Assembly: GCF_017353175.1 (NCBI RefSeq)
Contig: NZ_JAFMYW010000013.1
Coordinates: forward strand, 89,998 to 153,997
Direction of reading: 5' to 3'
Source: Fibrella forsythiae
Lineage (GTDB): Bacteria; Bacteroidota; Bacteroidia; Cytophagales; Spirosomataceae
DNA: 64,000 bases
Part shown: piece by piece, positions 7,443-15,225 of the stretch
Position numbering within the stretch: the first letter of the stretch is position 1
Layout: every line of letters starts with the position of its first letter
Made by a program: the position numbers and the translations under genes
Notes under the pieces: generated by a model
Databases searched by the model: none
Seen by the model: only the letters and a program-made list of their open reading frames with translations
Told to the model about the DNA's origin: nothing

Positions 7443-8393
7443 CTAACTAATTGCCGCGCGGCGACGCTGATACGCCGCCACTGCCACGTCGAGCAGTACG
7501 CGCAGGGCCAACGGCGACTGATCGGTGAACGAGCCACCGTAAATCATCCGGTCGGTTTCGCGCAGGGCATCGGTCAGCCGGTCGTCACCAATCCGGTCGG
7601 CAATTTCGCTACTGGTAAGCGAGGTATAAGGCTTTTTTTCCAGCCGTTCCAAATATTTTTTCCAGTTCACAATGGCCTGGTTGGTGGTATCTCCCGTTGA
7701 CTCGGGCCCCAGATTGCGCGTAAGCTGATTGTAGCCAGCCAAAAAACGAGCGTGGTAGCGGGCAAGCAAGTAGCGCTCCCACCGCTGGCGAAGCAACGAG
7801 CCGAACAAAATATAGATGGCTGCCGCCACTACCCCCATTGCAGCAACGGCCACGGTTAAATAGGCGTAGTTAAATTCCTGCGGTAATGGCGTCAGCACGG
7901 CATCGGCCGCTAACTGCAGGGTATCGGGGCGGGTTGTGGCTAGTACCGTCGATTGAAGAAAAACGGTATCGGGCGACGAAAGGAGGGCAGTACAGTCGGC
8001 CCCGTTGGCCAGATAAACAGGTACCTGCAATACCCTGGCACGACTTACTTCAAACGACACCAGCGTATACACGGCGCTGTCGATGCTGGTCTGATCAATG
8101 GTTCTTGTTGGGAACACCGCCACGCCCTGCACCAAAAAAGGAGCGAAATGCCGGGCCGTATCCGGGTAGAACACGTCTTGCGATGACCGATGGCGCACGG
8201 TGAGAGCGAACCGAAACGGGCGCCCTACTTCGATGGTGTCGTCGATAAACTGCCCAACCGGCTGTGCCACTGAACCATGAGCTATGAGCAGTAAGCCGTA
8301 AACCAGAAACCATACCGCACCCCTACAGGCACGCAAACCATGTCTCACTGTTGCCACCAAAACCATAGCCAACTGGCTATCACCTGCGTTCAT
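7443..8393 (-). CDS. BatD-like membrane protein of a DUF58 operon
   Basis: This 316-residue protein has an N-terminal signal or anchor (about 25-43), an extracytoplasmic beta-rich domain with D-D-T-I-E-V-G-R-P-F-R-F, one membrane segment near 177-197, and a cytoplasmic helical tail with conserved-looking S-S-E-I-A-D-R-I. The layout resembles BatD/DUF4381 proteins that accompany MoxR ATPases and DUF58/VWA proteins. The gene starts 27 bp after a DUF58 gene. Family assignment is by layout and neighbourhood, not by a decisive motif. The role is unknown, possibly envelope stress or protein-complex assembly. Confidence 0.6.
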   Translation of the reverse strand: MNAGDSQLAMVLVATVRHGLRACRGAVWFLVYGLLLIAHGSVAQPVGQFIDDTIEVGRPFRFALTVRHRSSQDVFYPDTARHFAPFLVQGVAVFPTRTIDQTSIDSAVYTLVSFEVSRARVLQVPVYLANGADCTALLSSPDTVFLQSTVLATTRPDTLQLAADAVLTPLPQEFNYAYLTVAVAAMGVVAAAIYILFGSLLRQRWERYLLARYHARFLAGYNQLTRNLGPESTGDTTNQAIVNWKKYLERLEKKPYTSLTSSEIADRIGDDRLTDALRETDRMIYGGSFTDQSPLALRVLLDVAVAAYQRRRAAIS

Positions 8394-8420
8394 CGAAAGT
8401 ATACTGATTATTGCTGCTTG

Positions 8421-9287
8421 TTACCTGTATTTCCGCACCCGAAACAGCTCGGCTAAGGTTGGCACAAAATCTGACTGGGAATCGAGGGCCACATAATCAG
8501 CATCATACTGGCGGCAGAACCGTTCGAGCCGAACGCGACTTTGCGCAAACTGATCGTGAAGCTGCTGCCTAAACCGGGCCGACGACGTGTTGAGCCAGAC
8601 CGTGCGCCGCTCTTCCATATCATACACCGGAATGACACCAAGTTTCGGCAAATTCACCTCACGCGGATCATAAAAGTGTATAACAACCAGATCATGTTTT
8701 CTGGCCAGCGCTTTCAGATTATGCTCGTACCCCTGATCGATAAAGTCGGACAGCAAAAAAACCAGGCTCCTGCGTTTCAACACGTTAAGCGTAAACAGTA
8801 ACGCCTCCGCAATGTTGGTCCGTATCGATTCGGGTTGTAGTTTACCCAGCGACGTGATCAGTTGATAGCCCTGTTTCTGCGTATTGCCAGGTTTTAGATA
8901 TTGTTCTTTTTTATCCGAAAAACAGTATAAGCCAACGTGGCTGGCCTCGCGCAGGGCAGACATAGCGAGCGTCCCGCAGACTTCCTTGGTGGTATCCAGC
9001 TTCGATCGCTGATATGTACCTACCTGCTGCGATGCGCTCACGTCGACCACAAAAAATACGGTCTGATCCTTTTCTTCCCGGAAGACTTTCACAAAGGCGC
9101 CGTGGCCTTTCGACGATACGTTCCAGTCGATGGCCCGCACGTCGTCGCCGTATTGGTACTGCCGCAAATCGGCGAATTCCAATCCAGACCCCTTAAAAAC
9201 AGACCGGAAATTTCCGCGCAACTGCGATGTAACGGCCTTTCGGATTCGGATCTCGAACTCCTGCACCTTTACCAGAAAATCATCCAT
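8421..9287 (-). CDS. DUF58 domain protein (MoxR-associated, VWA-like)
   Basis: This 288-residue protein carries the DUF58 signature G-S-G-L-E-F-A-D-L-R-x-Y-x-x-G-D-D-V-R-x-I-D-W-N near residues 34-57, then a von Willebrand A-like domain with D-V-S-A-S at the metal-site position. It is the first gene of the block with the BatD-like gene. No moxR gene lies upstream in the window; the next gene is divergent. Such proteins usually work with a MoxR AAA+ ATPase in maturation or stress tolerance. Confidence 0.88.
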   Translation of the reverse strand: MDDFLVKVQEFEIRIRKAVTSQLRGNFRSVFKGSGLEFADLRQYQYGDDVRAIDWNVSSKGHGAFVKVFREEKDQTVFFVVDVSASQQVGTYQRSKLDTTKEVCGTLAMSALREASHVGLYCFSDKKEQYLKPGNTQKQGYQLITSLGKLQPESIRTNIAEALLFTLNVLKRRSLVFLLSDFIDQGYEHNLKALARKHDLVVIHFYDPREVNLPKLGVIPVYDMEERRTVWLNTSSARFRQQLHDQFAQSRVRLERFCRQYDADYVALDSQSDFVPTLAELFRVRKYR

Positions 9288-9437
9288 GCCGCACTGCTTT
9301 TAACGATTTTTGATATCCCCTTCGTAAACGATTTGCCCACGATTGGGGGTTAATTTGTAAAAGTACGCCCTGATTCTGTCAGGCCATTCAAAATTACGTC
9401 AAAGCCCCGCCCGTCTTATCCACGTCGGAAACTTACA

Positions 9438-9833
9438 ATGATACGTCAACTCGCCGTCTGGCTGTGCATCTGTCTCTTCTTTGCGCAATGCACCAGCACT
9501 GGAACGCCCGAATTGGGCGCAAAGCCCGCTAACCTGGTCGATGAAGATAAAATGGCCGCTATCTTAACTCAGGTCCATTTATCAGAAGCACGCATCGTCA
9601 AACTCACCATTGGGTCGAGCGATACGTCGGCTTTGCTGTTTAAACGACTTCAAGCACAAACGCTGAAGAAGTTTAATGTCGATACAGCGTCGTACACGCA
9701 GAGCTTTGTGTATTACTCGTCGCACCCCGCCAAACTGGCGAAGATCTATGAGCAGGTGGTTGAAAACCTGAAAGAGGTAGAAAAAGAGAAAAAAGAGAAG
9801 GTCAGCACCACCAGGCCAAAGCCCATTCCATGA
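9438..9833 (+). CDS. DUF4296 lipoprotein
   Basis: This 131-residue protein has a lipoprotein signal peptide with lipobox F-A-Q-C (Cys17) and a DUF4296 body (D-E-D-K-M-A-A-I-L-T-Q-V-H-L-S-E-A) followed by a Lys/Glu-rich tail. DUF4296 proteins are small Bacteroidota lipoproteins of unknown function. The stop overlaps the start of hemG by four bases (ATGA), so the two are translationally coupled; that may be genome economy rather than shared function. Confidence 0.88.
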   Translation: MIRQLAVWLCICLFFAQCTSTGTPELGAKPANLVDEDKMAAILTQVHLSEARIVKLTIGSSDTSALLFKRLQAQTLKKFNVDTASYTQSFVYYSSHPAKLAKIYEQVVENLKEVEKEKKEKVSTTRPKPIP

Positions 9834-11134
9834 CAACCGGTATCATTGGCGCGGGAATCTCGGGCCTGACCCTGGCCTACGAATTGCAGCAACGTGGCCA
9901 AGCCTACCAGCTATGGGAGGCCAGCCCGCAACCAGGCGGCTACATCCGGTCGGTGCGCGACGGTGACTACCTGCGCGAACTTGGACCCAACTCGTTGCTT
10001 GGCGATGAAGCGTTGCTAAACTGGCTCGATGGCCTTGACCTTACTCAGGACATCGTATTTGCCAATGCCGTCAGTAAGGCGAGGTACATCTTTCGAAATG
10101 GTGCCTATCGGGAGTTGCCCGGCACACCACCTGCCCTGCTGTTCGGCGGATTCTTCAGCCTGAAAACGAAGTGGGCCGTCTTTCGAGAGTTGAGTAACAA
10201 AACGACGTCACCGCCCGGCGAAACGCTGGGGCAGTTTTTCCGTCGCCGTTTTTCGCCCGAGATCGTCGAGTATGCGCTGGGGCCGTTTGTAGCGGGAATC
10301 TACGCGGGTGACCCTGAACGGTTGCTGGTTTCAGAGACGTTCCCGATCCTGTTGCAGTATGAACGTGAGTTTGGTTCTGTGCTGAAGGGCCTGATCAAGA
10401 ATCAGGGTAAAACGGGGCGCCGTCAATCATTCAGTTTCCGCAACGGCATGCAGATGCTTCCCGATGCGCTGGCCGCGAAACTGACAAACGCTCATTTCTC
10501 CTGCCCTGTCGACCAGATCGAACGTACCCAGACGGGCTGGAACGTGCACACAGCAACCGGTTCGCACTTGGTCGACAACCTGGTGCTAGCCGTTCCAACC
10601 GACGCTGCAGCCCGATTACTGGCTAGCCACGCTCCGGCTTTTACAGATGCGCTGGGGCAAATTGACTACCCACCAATGGTTGCGGTTCATACGGCCTACA
10701 AACGAGCGGATGTGGCGCACCCATTAAACGGCTTCGGGGGGTTGAATCCAGCCGTTGAAGGCCGGTTTGCTGCGGGTCATATCTGGAGCAGTTCAATCTT
10801 CCCCGACCGATGTCCGGCCGATGACGTACTGTTCACCACCTTCGTGGGCGGTCAGCAGAATGCCATTAACGCGCGGTTGCCCGAAGCCCAGATTCGTACG
10901 CGGGTTCACGAAGAACTAGTCGATTCTTTCGGTATTCGTGCCGACCAGCCCATCTGGCAGCAGTCGTTCAACTGGCCCAAAGCCATTCCGCAGTACGACC
11001 AGAATCTGGCAGCCGTTAAGCGCCTCGTTTCTTCATTGGAAGCCGATCATCTGTTCATCTGCGCCAACTGGTACGGAGGCGTTTCCCTCTCCGATTGCAT
11101 CGGGAAAGCAAAGGCACTGGGCAACCGACTTTAA
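9830..11134 (+). CDS. hemG: Protoporphyrinogen oxidase
   Basis: This 434-residue FAD-dependent amine-oxidase-fold enzyme would oxidise protoporphyrinogen IX to protoporphyrin IX, the penultimate haem step (called HemY or HemG in different naming systems). The dinucleotide-binding motif G-I-I-G-A-G-I-S-G-L-T-L-A is at the N-terminus, followed by R-E-L-G-P-N-S-L. The C-terminus has F-I-C-A-N-W-Y-G-G-V-S-L-S-D-C-I, the FAD-contacting end typical of the family. Length is normal. It overlaps the DUF4296 gene by four bases. Haem supply fits the many c-type cytochromes encoded later in the window, though the link is only thematic. Confidence 0.93.
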   Translation: MTTGIIGAGISGLTLAYELQQRGQAYQLWEASPQPGGYIRSVRDGDYLRELGPNSLLGDEALLNWLDGLDLTQDIVFANAVSKARYIFRNGAYRELPGTPPALLFGGFFSLKTKWAVFRELSNKTTSPPGETLGQFFRRRFSPEIVEYALGPFVAGIYAGDPERLLVSETFPILLQYEREFGSVLKGLIKNQGKTGRRQSFSFRNGMQMLPDALAAKLTNAHFSCPVDQIERTQTGWNVHTATGSHLVDNLVLAVPTDAAARLLASHAPAFTDALGQIDYPPMVAVHTAYKRADVAHPLNGFGGLNPAVEGRFAAGHIWSSSIFPDRCPADDVLFTTFVGGQQNAINARLPEAQIRTRVHEELVDSFGIRADQPIWQQSFNWPKAIPQYDQNLAAVKRLVSSLEADHLFICANWYGGVSLSDCIGKAKALGNRL

Positions 11135-11192
11135 GCCCTATGTCAACGGCTCAGGTACGTTTGATTAACGTTATTTAACGGCTGGAATGCAT

Positions 11193-11200
11193 TATTTTTG
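11193..11200 (+). promoter_or_regulatory. Bacteroidota -7 element TATTTTTG
   Basis: TATTTTTG matches the Bacteroidota -7 consensus TAnnTTTG exactly and lies 38 bp before the GTG of the glycosyltransferase gene. No well-spaced TTG/TTTG -33 element is seen (the nearest TTG is 29 bp upstream), so the call is tentative. Confidence 0.4.
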
Positions 11201-11238
11201 ACCACGCACCTGTTATAGAGAATAAACGCTTATCCGCC

Positions 11239-12021
11239 GTGACCGACCGCCTCGTCATCATCCCCACGTTCAACGAAATCGAGAATATCGAAGCTATCAT
11301 TCGGCGCGTGTTTTCGTTACCAACGGCCTTCGACCTGTTGATTGTCGACGATGGATCACCCGACGGAACGGCAAAGATTGTCAAGCAGTTACAGGCAGAA
11401 TTTCCTCAGCAGCTCTATTTACTCGAACGGCGCGGCAAACTCGGCCTCGGCACAGCCTACATTGACGGATTCAAGTGGGCACTGGCGCGCGGATACGAGT
11501 ATCTGTTCGAGATGGATGCCGATTTCTCGCATAACCCCGATGATCTGGTTCGCCTGTACAACGCCTGTGCAACGGGCGGCGCGGATGTTGCCGTAGGGTC
11601 ACGCTATATTAAGGGCGTCAATGTGGTAAACTGGCCCATCGGCCGGGTTCTAATGTCTTATGGAGCAGGTATTTATGTTCGATTCATCACCGGCATGCCC
11701 GTCATGGACCCAACGGCTGGCTTTGTATGCTACCGGGCTCACGTATTAGACATTCTCCTTCAGAACCCGATCCGCTTCGTTGGCTACGCGTTCCAGATTG
11801 AGATGAAATTTACCTGCTGGAAATACGGTTTCACCCTCACCGAAGTACCCATCATCTTCACTGACCGCACCCGTGGCGAGTCGAAAATGTCGACGAAGAT
11901 TTTCAAGGAAGCCATTCTGGGTGTCATTCAGATGAAGATCAACAGCTTCTTCCGTCATTACATTCCCGTCAAAATAACAACGGCTACCCCCGTCTCGGGA
12001 GAAGCCGTTGAAGCGGTGTAG
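11239..12021 (+). CDS. Polyprenol-phosphate mannosyltransferase (DPM1-like GT2)
   Basis: This 260-residue GT2 glycosyltransferase starts with GTG; the protein then begins T-D-R-L-V-I-I-P-T-F-N-E, as family members do. The D-A-D metal motif is at 93-95 in E-M-D-A-D-F-S-H-N-P, and V-D-D-G-S-P-D-G is near 37-44. C-terminal motifs V-G-Y-A-F-Q-I-E-M and D-R-T-R-G-E-S-K-M-S are typical of dolichol-phosphate mannose synthases. No C-terminal membrane helices are present. It would transfer a sugar from a nucleotide donor to a polyprenyl phosphate at the inner membrane face. Confidence 0.9.
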   Translation: MTDRLVIIPTFNEIENIEAIIRRVFSLPTAFDLLIVDDGSPDGTAKIVKQLQAEFPQQLYLLERRGKLGLGTAYIDGFKWALARGYEYLFEMDADFSHNPDDLVRLYNACATGGADVAVGSRYIKGVNVVNWPIGRVLMSYGAGIYVRFITGMPVMDPTAGFVCYRAHVLDILLQNPIRFVGYAFQIEMKFTCWKYGFTLTEVPIIFTDRTRGESKMSTKIFKEAILGVIQMKINSFFRHYIPVKITTATPVSGEAVEAV

Positions 12022-12043
12022 GTACGTTGGTACGGCAACCCTA

Positions 12044-13492
12044 CTATTTCTTTTTCTTCGGGGTAGCTGCCACCCTTGTTTCACCCGTTTTCATGGTCAT
12101 CGTTTCGGGGTTCCAGTGCACCACTTTCTGCTCAAAGTAGCTTTGATTACTGGCGAGCACCGGCGCCGCAGCACGGAAGCCGAATACGGGATCTTCAATG
12201 GTGCCCTGACTACCCGCCCGCACGTTTTTGAAGAAATCGGCGAAATGGAGTGAGTGCGGATCTTCGCCTTTGGGGGCGTTGAAACGTACTTCCTTTACCG
12301 GTTCCACCGTGCGTGTTTCGGGCGGATACTGCGCATCATACTGTTTCTTGAATTCTTCTTTCACGGGTTCGGTAAACGTGAAATAGCTATCGTAGCCATT
12401 GTAGCCCGGCGCAACAGGCAGCTTGTGTTTCGTCAGAATCAGGTTGTCTTCCGAAAACTCGATCTGGCCCTCGTTTCCAATAATGCGTGTTACGTTACTG
12501 ATCTTGCCGGCGTTGGCAAAGTTTACCCGCAAAACCATCTGGAAAGCCTCATGATCGGCCGTTTTGGGGTAGTCCATTACGCTTGTCATGATGTCAGGTA
12601 CGTCGCGCCCGTCTTTCCAGTAGGCCAGGTTACCCGAGGAGAAAATCCGCGTAGGGCCCATGGCATTGGTTACAAAATGAACACCCGTAATCAGGTGGAT
12701 GAACAGATCGCCCGCTACGCCGGTACCGTAATCTTTGTAGTTGCGCCACCGGAAGAACCGCTTGGCATCGAAGGGTCGTTTGGGTGCATCGCCCAGGAAC
12801 CGGTCCCAGTCGAGGGTTGTCAGCGATGCATCGGGCGGAATAGAGTAGTTCCAGGCGCCAATAGCGTTGAAGCGATCGTTATTGGATTCGATGTAATTGA
12901 TCTGGCCAATATCGCCCGCCTGCACCATGCGTTTGGCTTCCTGAAAAGCAGAACTGCTAATCCGCTGACTGCCCACCTGCATGGTTTTACCCGATTTCTT
13001 CCAGGCGTCGATCACGGGCTTGCCTTCGTTGATATGCTGCACCATCGGCTTTTCGCAGTACACGTGTTTACCCGCCTGCAGGGCCGCAATGGTAATGTGA
13101 TCGTGCCAGTGATCCGGCGTAACAACCAATACCGCGTCGACGTCGGGGCGGGCTAATACCTCGCGAAAATCACGCGTGGCGAAGAGGTCTTTATCTTTCC
13201 CATAAGCCGTTTTTGCGTGTTCGAGACGCCCGTCATACAGATCAGCTACGGCTACCAACTCAACATCGGGGTTACGCAGGGCGGCCATGGTATCATAGTT
13301 ACCCTGAATACCCATGCCGATGGTCGCAATCCTGATCTTGTCGTTCGGGCTGACGCGCATCAGGTTGGGAATGTAGGCTGGTGCGCCAACGCTGGTGGGT
13401 ACGTTACCCATCACCGTTTGAACGCCTCCCGCGGCAGCCAGTGCGGAGGCGGTTGAAAGCGTACGAAGAAAATCGCGGCGCGAGGGAGTCAT
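12044..13492 (-). CDS. Secreted Gfo/Idh/MocA-family oxidoreductase
   Basis: This 482-residue protein has a Tat-type signal (S-R-R-D-F-L-R-T-L), implying export folded with its cofactor. The Rossmann motif I-G-M-G-I-Q-G-N is near 57-64, and the catalytic-region E-K-P-M follows. The C-terminal domain is the usual alpha/beta fold, with a Lys-rich tail. The family oxidises or reduces sugars and cyclitols with NAD(P); exported members with a tightly held cofactor are common in Bacteroidota. It is convergent with the glycosyltransferase gene. The substrate is unknown. Confidence 0.9.
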   Translation of the reverse strand: MTPSRRDFLRTLSTASALAAAGGVQTVMGNVPTSVGAPAYIPNLMRVSPNDKIRIATIGMGIQGNYDTMAALRNPDVELVAVADLYDGRLEHAKTAYGKDKDLFATRDFREVLARPDVDAVLVVTPDHWHDHITIAALQAGKHVYCEKPMVQHINEGKPVIDAWKKSGKTMQVGSQRISSSAFQEAKRMVQAGDIGQINYIESNNDRFNAIGAWNYSIPPDASLTTLDWDRFLGDAPKRPFDAKRFFRWRNYKDYGTGVAGDLFIHLITGVHFVTNAMGPTRIFSSGNLAYWKDGRDVPDIMTSVMDYPKTADHEAFQMVLRVNFANAGKISNVTRIIGNEGQIEFSEDNLILTKHKLPVAPGYNGYDSYFTFTEPVKEEFKKQYDAQYPPETRTVEPVKEVRFNAPKGEDPHSLHFADFFKNVRAGSQGTIEDPVFGFRAAAPVLASNQSYFEQKVVHWNPETMTMKTGETRVAATPKKKK

Positions 13493-13731
13493 AGTTTGTC
13501 GTGTTTTCAGGAAAAGACGGGGGTTTGATCAACTTACCCGGTCGGTTTCTATTCGCTCAGTCAGGTACGTTCCATAGCCGCCAACTGACGGCCAATCATC
13601 CTGGCAACGTACGTGAGCGCCGGATGAAGACCGTTACCTCTTGTTCCATAATTAAAACGCCGCAACTACTGTAAATCAGCGTTGTTATGCTGTAAATTAC
13701 ACCATCAACCGCTTTCTAACCGACTTCTGTC

Positions 13732-15024
13732 ATGAAACGAACAACCCCGTTTCTGTTGCTGTTCTGGGCCATCATCAGCTATGCCGGACAGGCACTGGCA
13801 GGATCGATTCTGATTCCGATGGATGACCGCCAGACAGACCACCTGAAAGCCTATGGCATTGCCTATGCCGTATTGAAAGATGAACAGGACGTTGACTGGC
13901 TTCTGAACTACCGGGGTGGCAGTTTCATGATCAGGCACTCAGCCAAATTCGAGAACGAATGCCGCATTCGGGGTGTAGCTTTCGAGTCGCTGACCGACGC
14001 GGGTGCTGCGTCTATCAAACGGCAGATTGCCAACCCGGACCTGAACATGGACGTGGTGACGCTCAACAAAGCCGCCAAGATCATTGTGTATTCGCCCGCT
14101 AAAGTTGGCCCCGCTGAGTTTGAGAACAACGACGCCGTGCTGCTGGTGCTGACCTACGCCGAAATTCCCTACGAACTGGTGTATGATGAAGAAGTCTTGA
14201 AAGGCGACTTACCGAAATATGACTGGCTCCACCTGCACCACGAAGATTTCACGGGGCAGTTTGGTCGGAATATGCAACGCATGACGCTGTCTGACATTAA
14301 GGCGCAGGAAGATATTGCCAAGAAATATGGGTTCGCGAAAGTATCGCAGATGAAGCTGGCCGTTGCTAAAGGTATCAAAGCATTTTGCGCAGGTGGCGGC
14401 TATCTGTTCGCTATGTGTTCGGCCGCCGAAACGCTCGATATAGCCCTGGCGGCTGATGGTGTCGACATTGTGGGCGATACGTACGACGGCGATGATGTTG
14501 ATCCGGCAGCACAGGCCAAACTTGATTTCAGCAAAACGTTTGCCTTCCATAATTTCAGGCTTGAAGGCGACAACGGCGGCGGGCGCGGTTTCTCTACGTT
14601 TTCCGACATCAATTCAGCGGCGGGAATGGGCTATGGTGGCGGCGGTTCATCGAGCGGTTATTTCGAGTTGTTTAATTTCTCGGCCAAGTGGGATGTCATT
14701 CCGGCCATGCTGACGCAGAACCACGAGGCCATCATAAAGGAATTTACCGGCCAGACAACGGCGTTCCGCAAATCGACGGTGAAGGCAAGCACTCTGGTGA
14801 TGGGCGAAAGCACAACATCAGACCGGTATCTCTACGGCGAAATGGGTCGGGGGCAATGGACGTTCTATGGCGGGCACGACCCCGAGAACGTTCGCGGCGG
14901 CGGTGGTGGTGGCGGCTGGCGCGTACCCACCGACCTGAACCTGCACACCCATTCGCCCGGCTACCGGCTCATCCTGAACAACGTGCTGTTCCCATCGGCC
15001 AAAAAGAAGAAGCGGAAGACATAG
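13732..15024 (+). CDS. Secreted GATase-like protein (often labelled 'asparagine synthetase B')
   Basis: This 430-residue protein has a signal peptide (about 1-23) and then S-I-L-I-P-M-D-D-R-Q-T-D-H-L-K-A-Y-G-I-A-Y. I recall close relatives in many Bacteroidota annotated as asparagine synthetase B, but no AsnB glutaminase or synthetase motif is visible and the protein is exported, so that name is doubtful. Internal F-C-A-G-G-G-Y-L-F-A-M-C-S-A-A resembles the nucleophile elbow of class I glutamine amidotransferase-like folds. Gly-rich stretches occur near residues 282-310 and 389-397. The C-terminus is basic (K-K-K-K-R-K-T). The role is unknown. Confidence 0.7.
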   Translation: MKRTTPFLLLFWAIISYAGQALAGSILIPMDDRQTDHLKAYGIAYAVLKDEQDVDWLLNYRGGSFMIRHSAKFENECRIRGVAFESLTDAGAASIKRQIANPDLNMDVVTLNKAAKIIVYSPAKVGPAEFENNDAVLLVLTYAEIPYELVYDEEVLKGDLPKYDWLHLHHEDFTGQFGRNMQRMTLSDIKAQEDIAKKYGFAKVSQMKLAVAKGIKAFCAGGGYLFAMCSAAETLDIALAADGVDIVGDTYDGDDVDPAAQAKLDFSKTFAFHNFRLEGDNGGGRGFSTFSDINSAAGMGYGGGGSSSGYFELFNFSAKWDVIPAMLTQNHEAIIKEFTGQTTAFRKSTVKASTLVMGESTTSDRYLYGEMGRGQWTFYGGHDPENVRGGGGGGGWRVPTDLNLHTHSPGYRLILNNVLFPSAKKKKRKT

Positions 15025-15044
15025 GAATCCACGATTGTGGTTCG

Positions 15045-15115
15045 AGGTCAACGTCCAGCATGCGCTCCCAGTTTTGAGATCTGATTCTCAGGCAGCGCAT
15101 GCTGGACGTTGACCT
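15045..15115. repeat. Perfect 22-bp inverted repeat after the GATase-like gene
   Basis: Arms 15045-15066 and 15094-15115 (starting AGGTCAACGTCC) are perfect reverse complements around a 27-nt loop that contains smaller complementarity. It begins 20 bp after the stop codon, has no clear T run, and lies upstream of the DUF2339 promoter. Confidence 0.85.
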
Positions 15116-15152
15116 TTAAAACAGACTGTTTACCAGACAATTAATCAGACAG

Positions 15153-15182
15153 TTGTGATTAATACTGATTTTGGCATCTTTG
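15153..15182 (+). promoter_or_regulatory. Bacteroidota-type promoter for the DUF2339 gene
   Basis: TTG (15153-15155), a 19-bp spacer, then CATCTTTG (15175-15182), one base from the consensus TAnnTTTG. This would start transcription near 15189, about 37 bp before the ATG. Confidence 0.5.
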
Positions 15183-15225
15183 CCTGGTTGCCGAATGTGG
15201 CCACCCTTTTTCCTATCATTCCCCT

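Noticed and set aside
13732..15024. Name 'asparagine synthetase B' for the secreted GATase-like protein
   Set aside because: The protein has a signal peptide and no AsnB motif; the name is probably an inherited annotation error.
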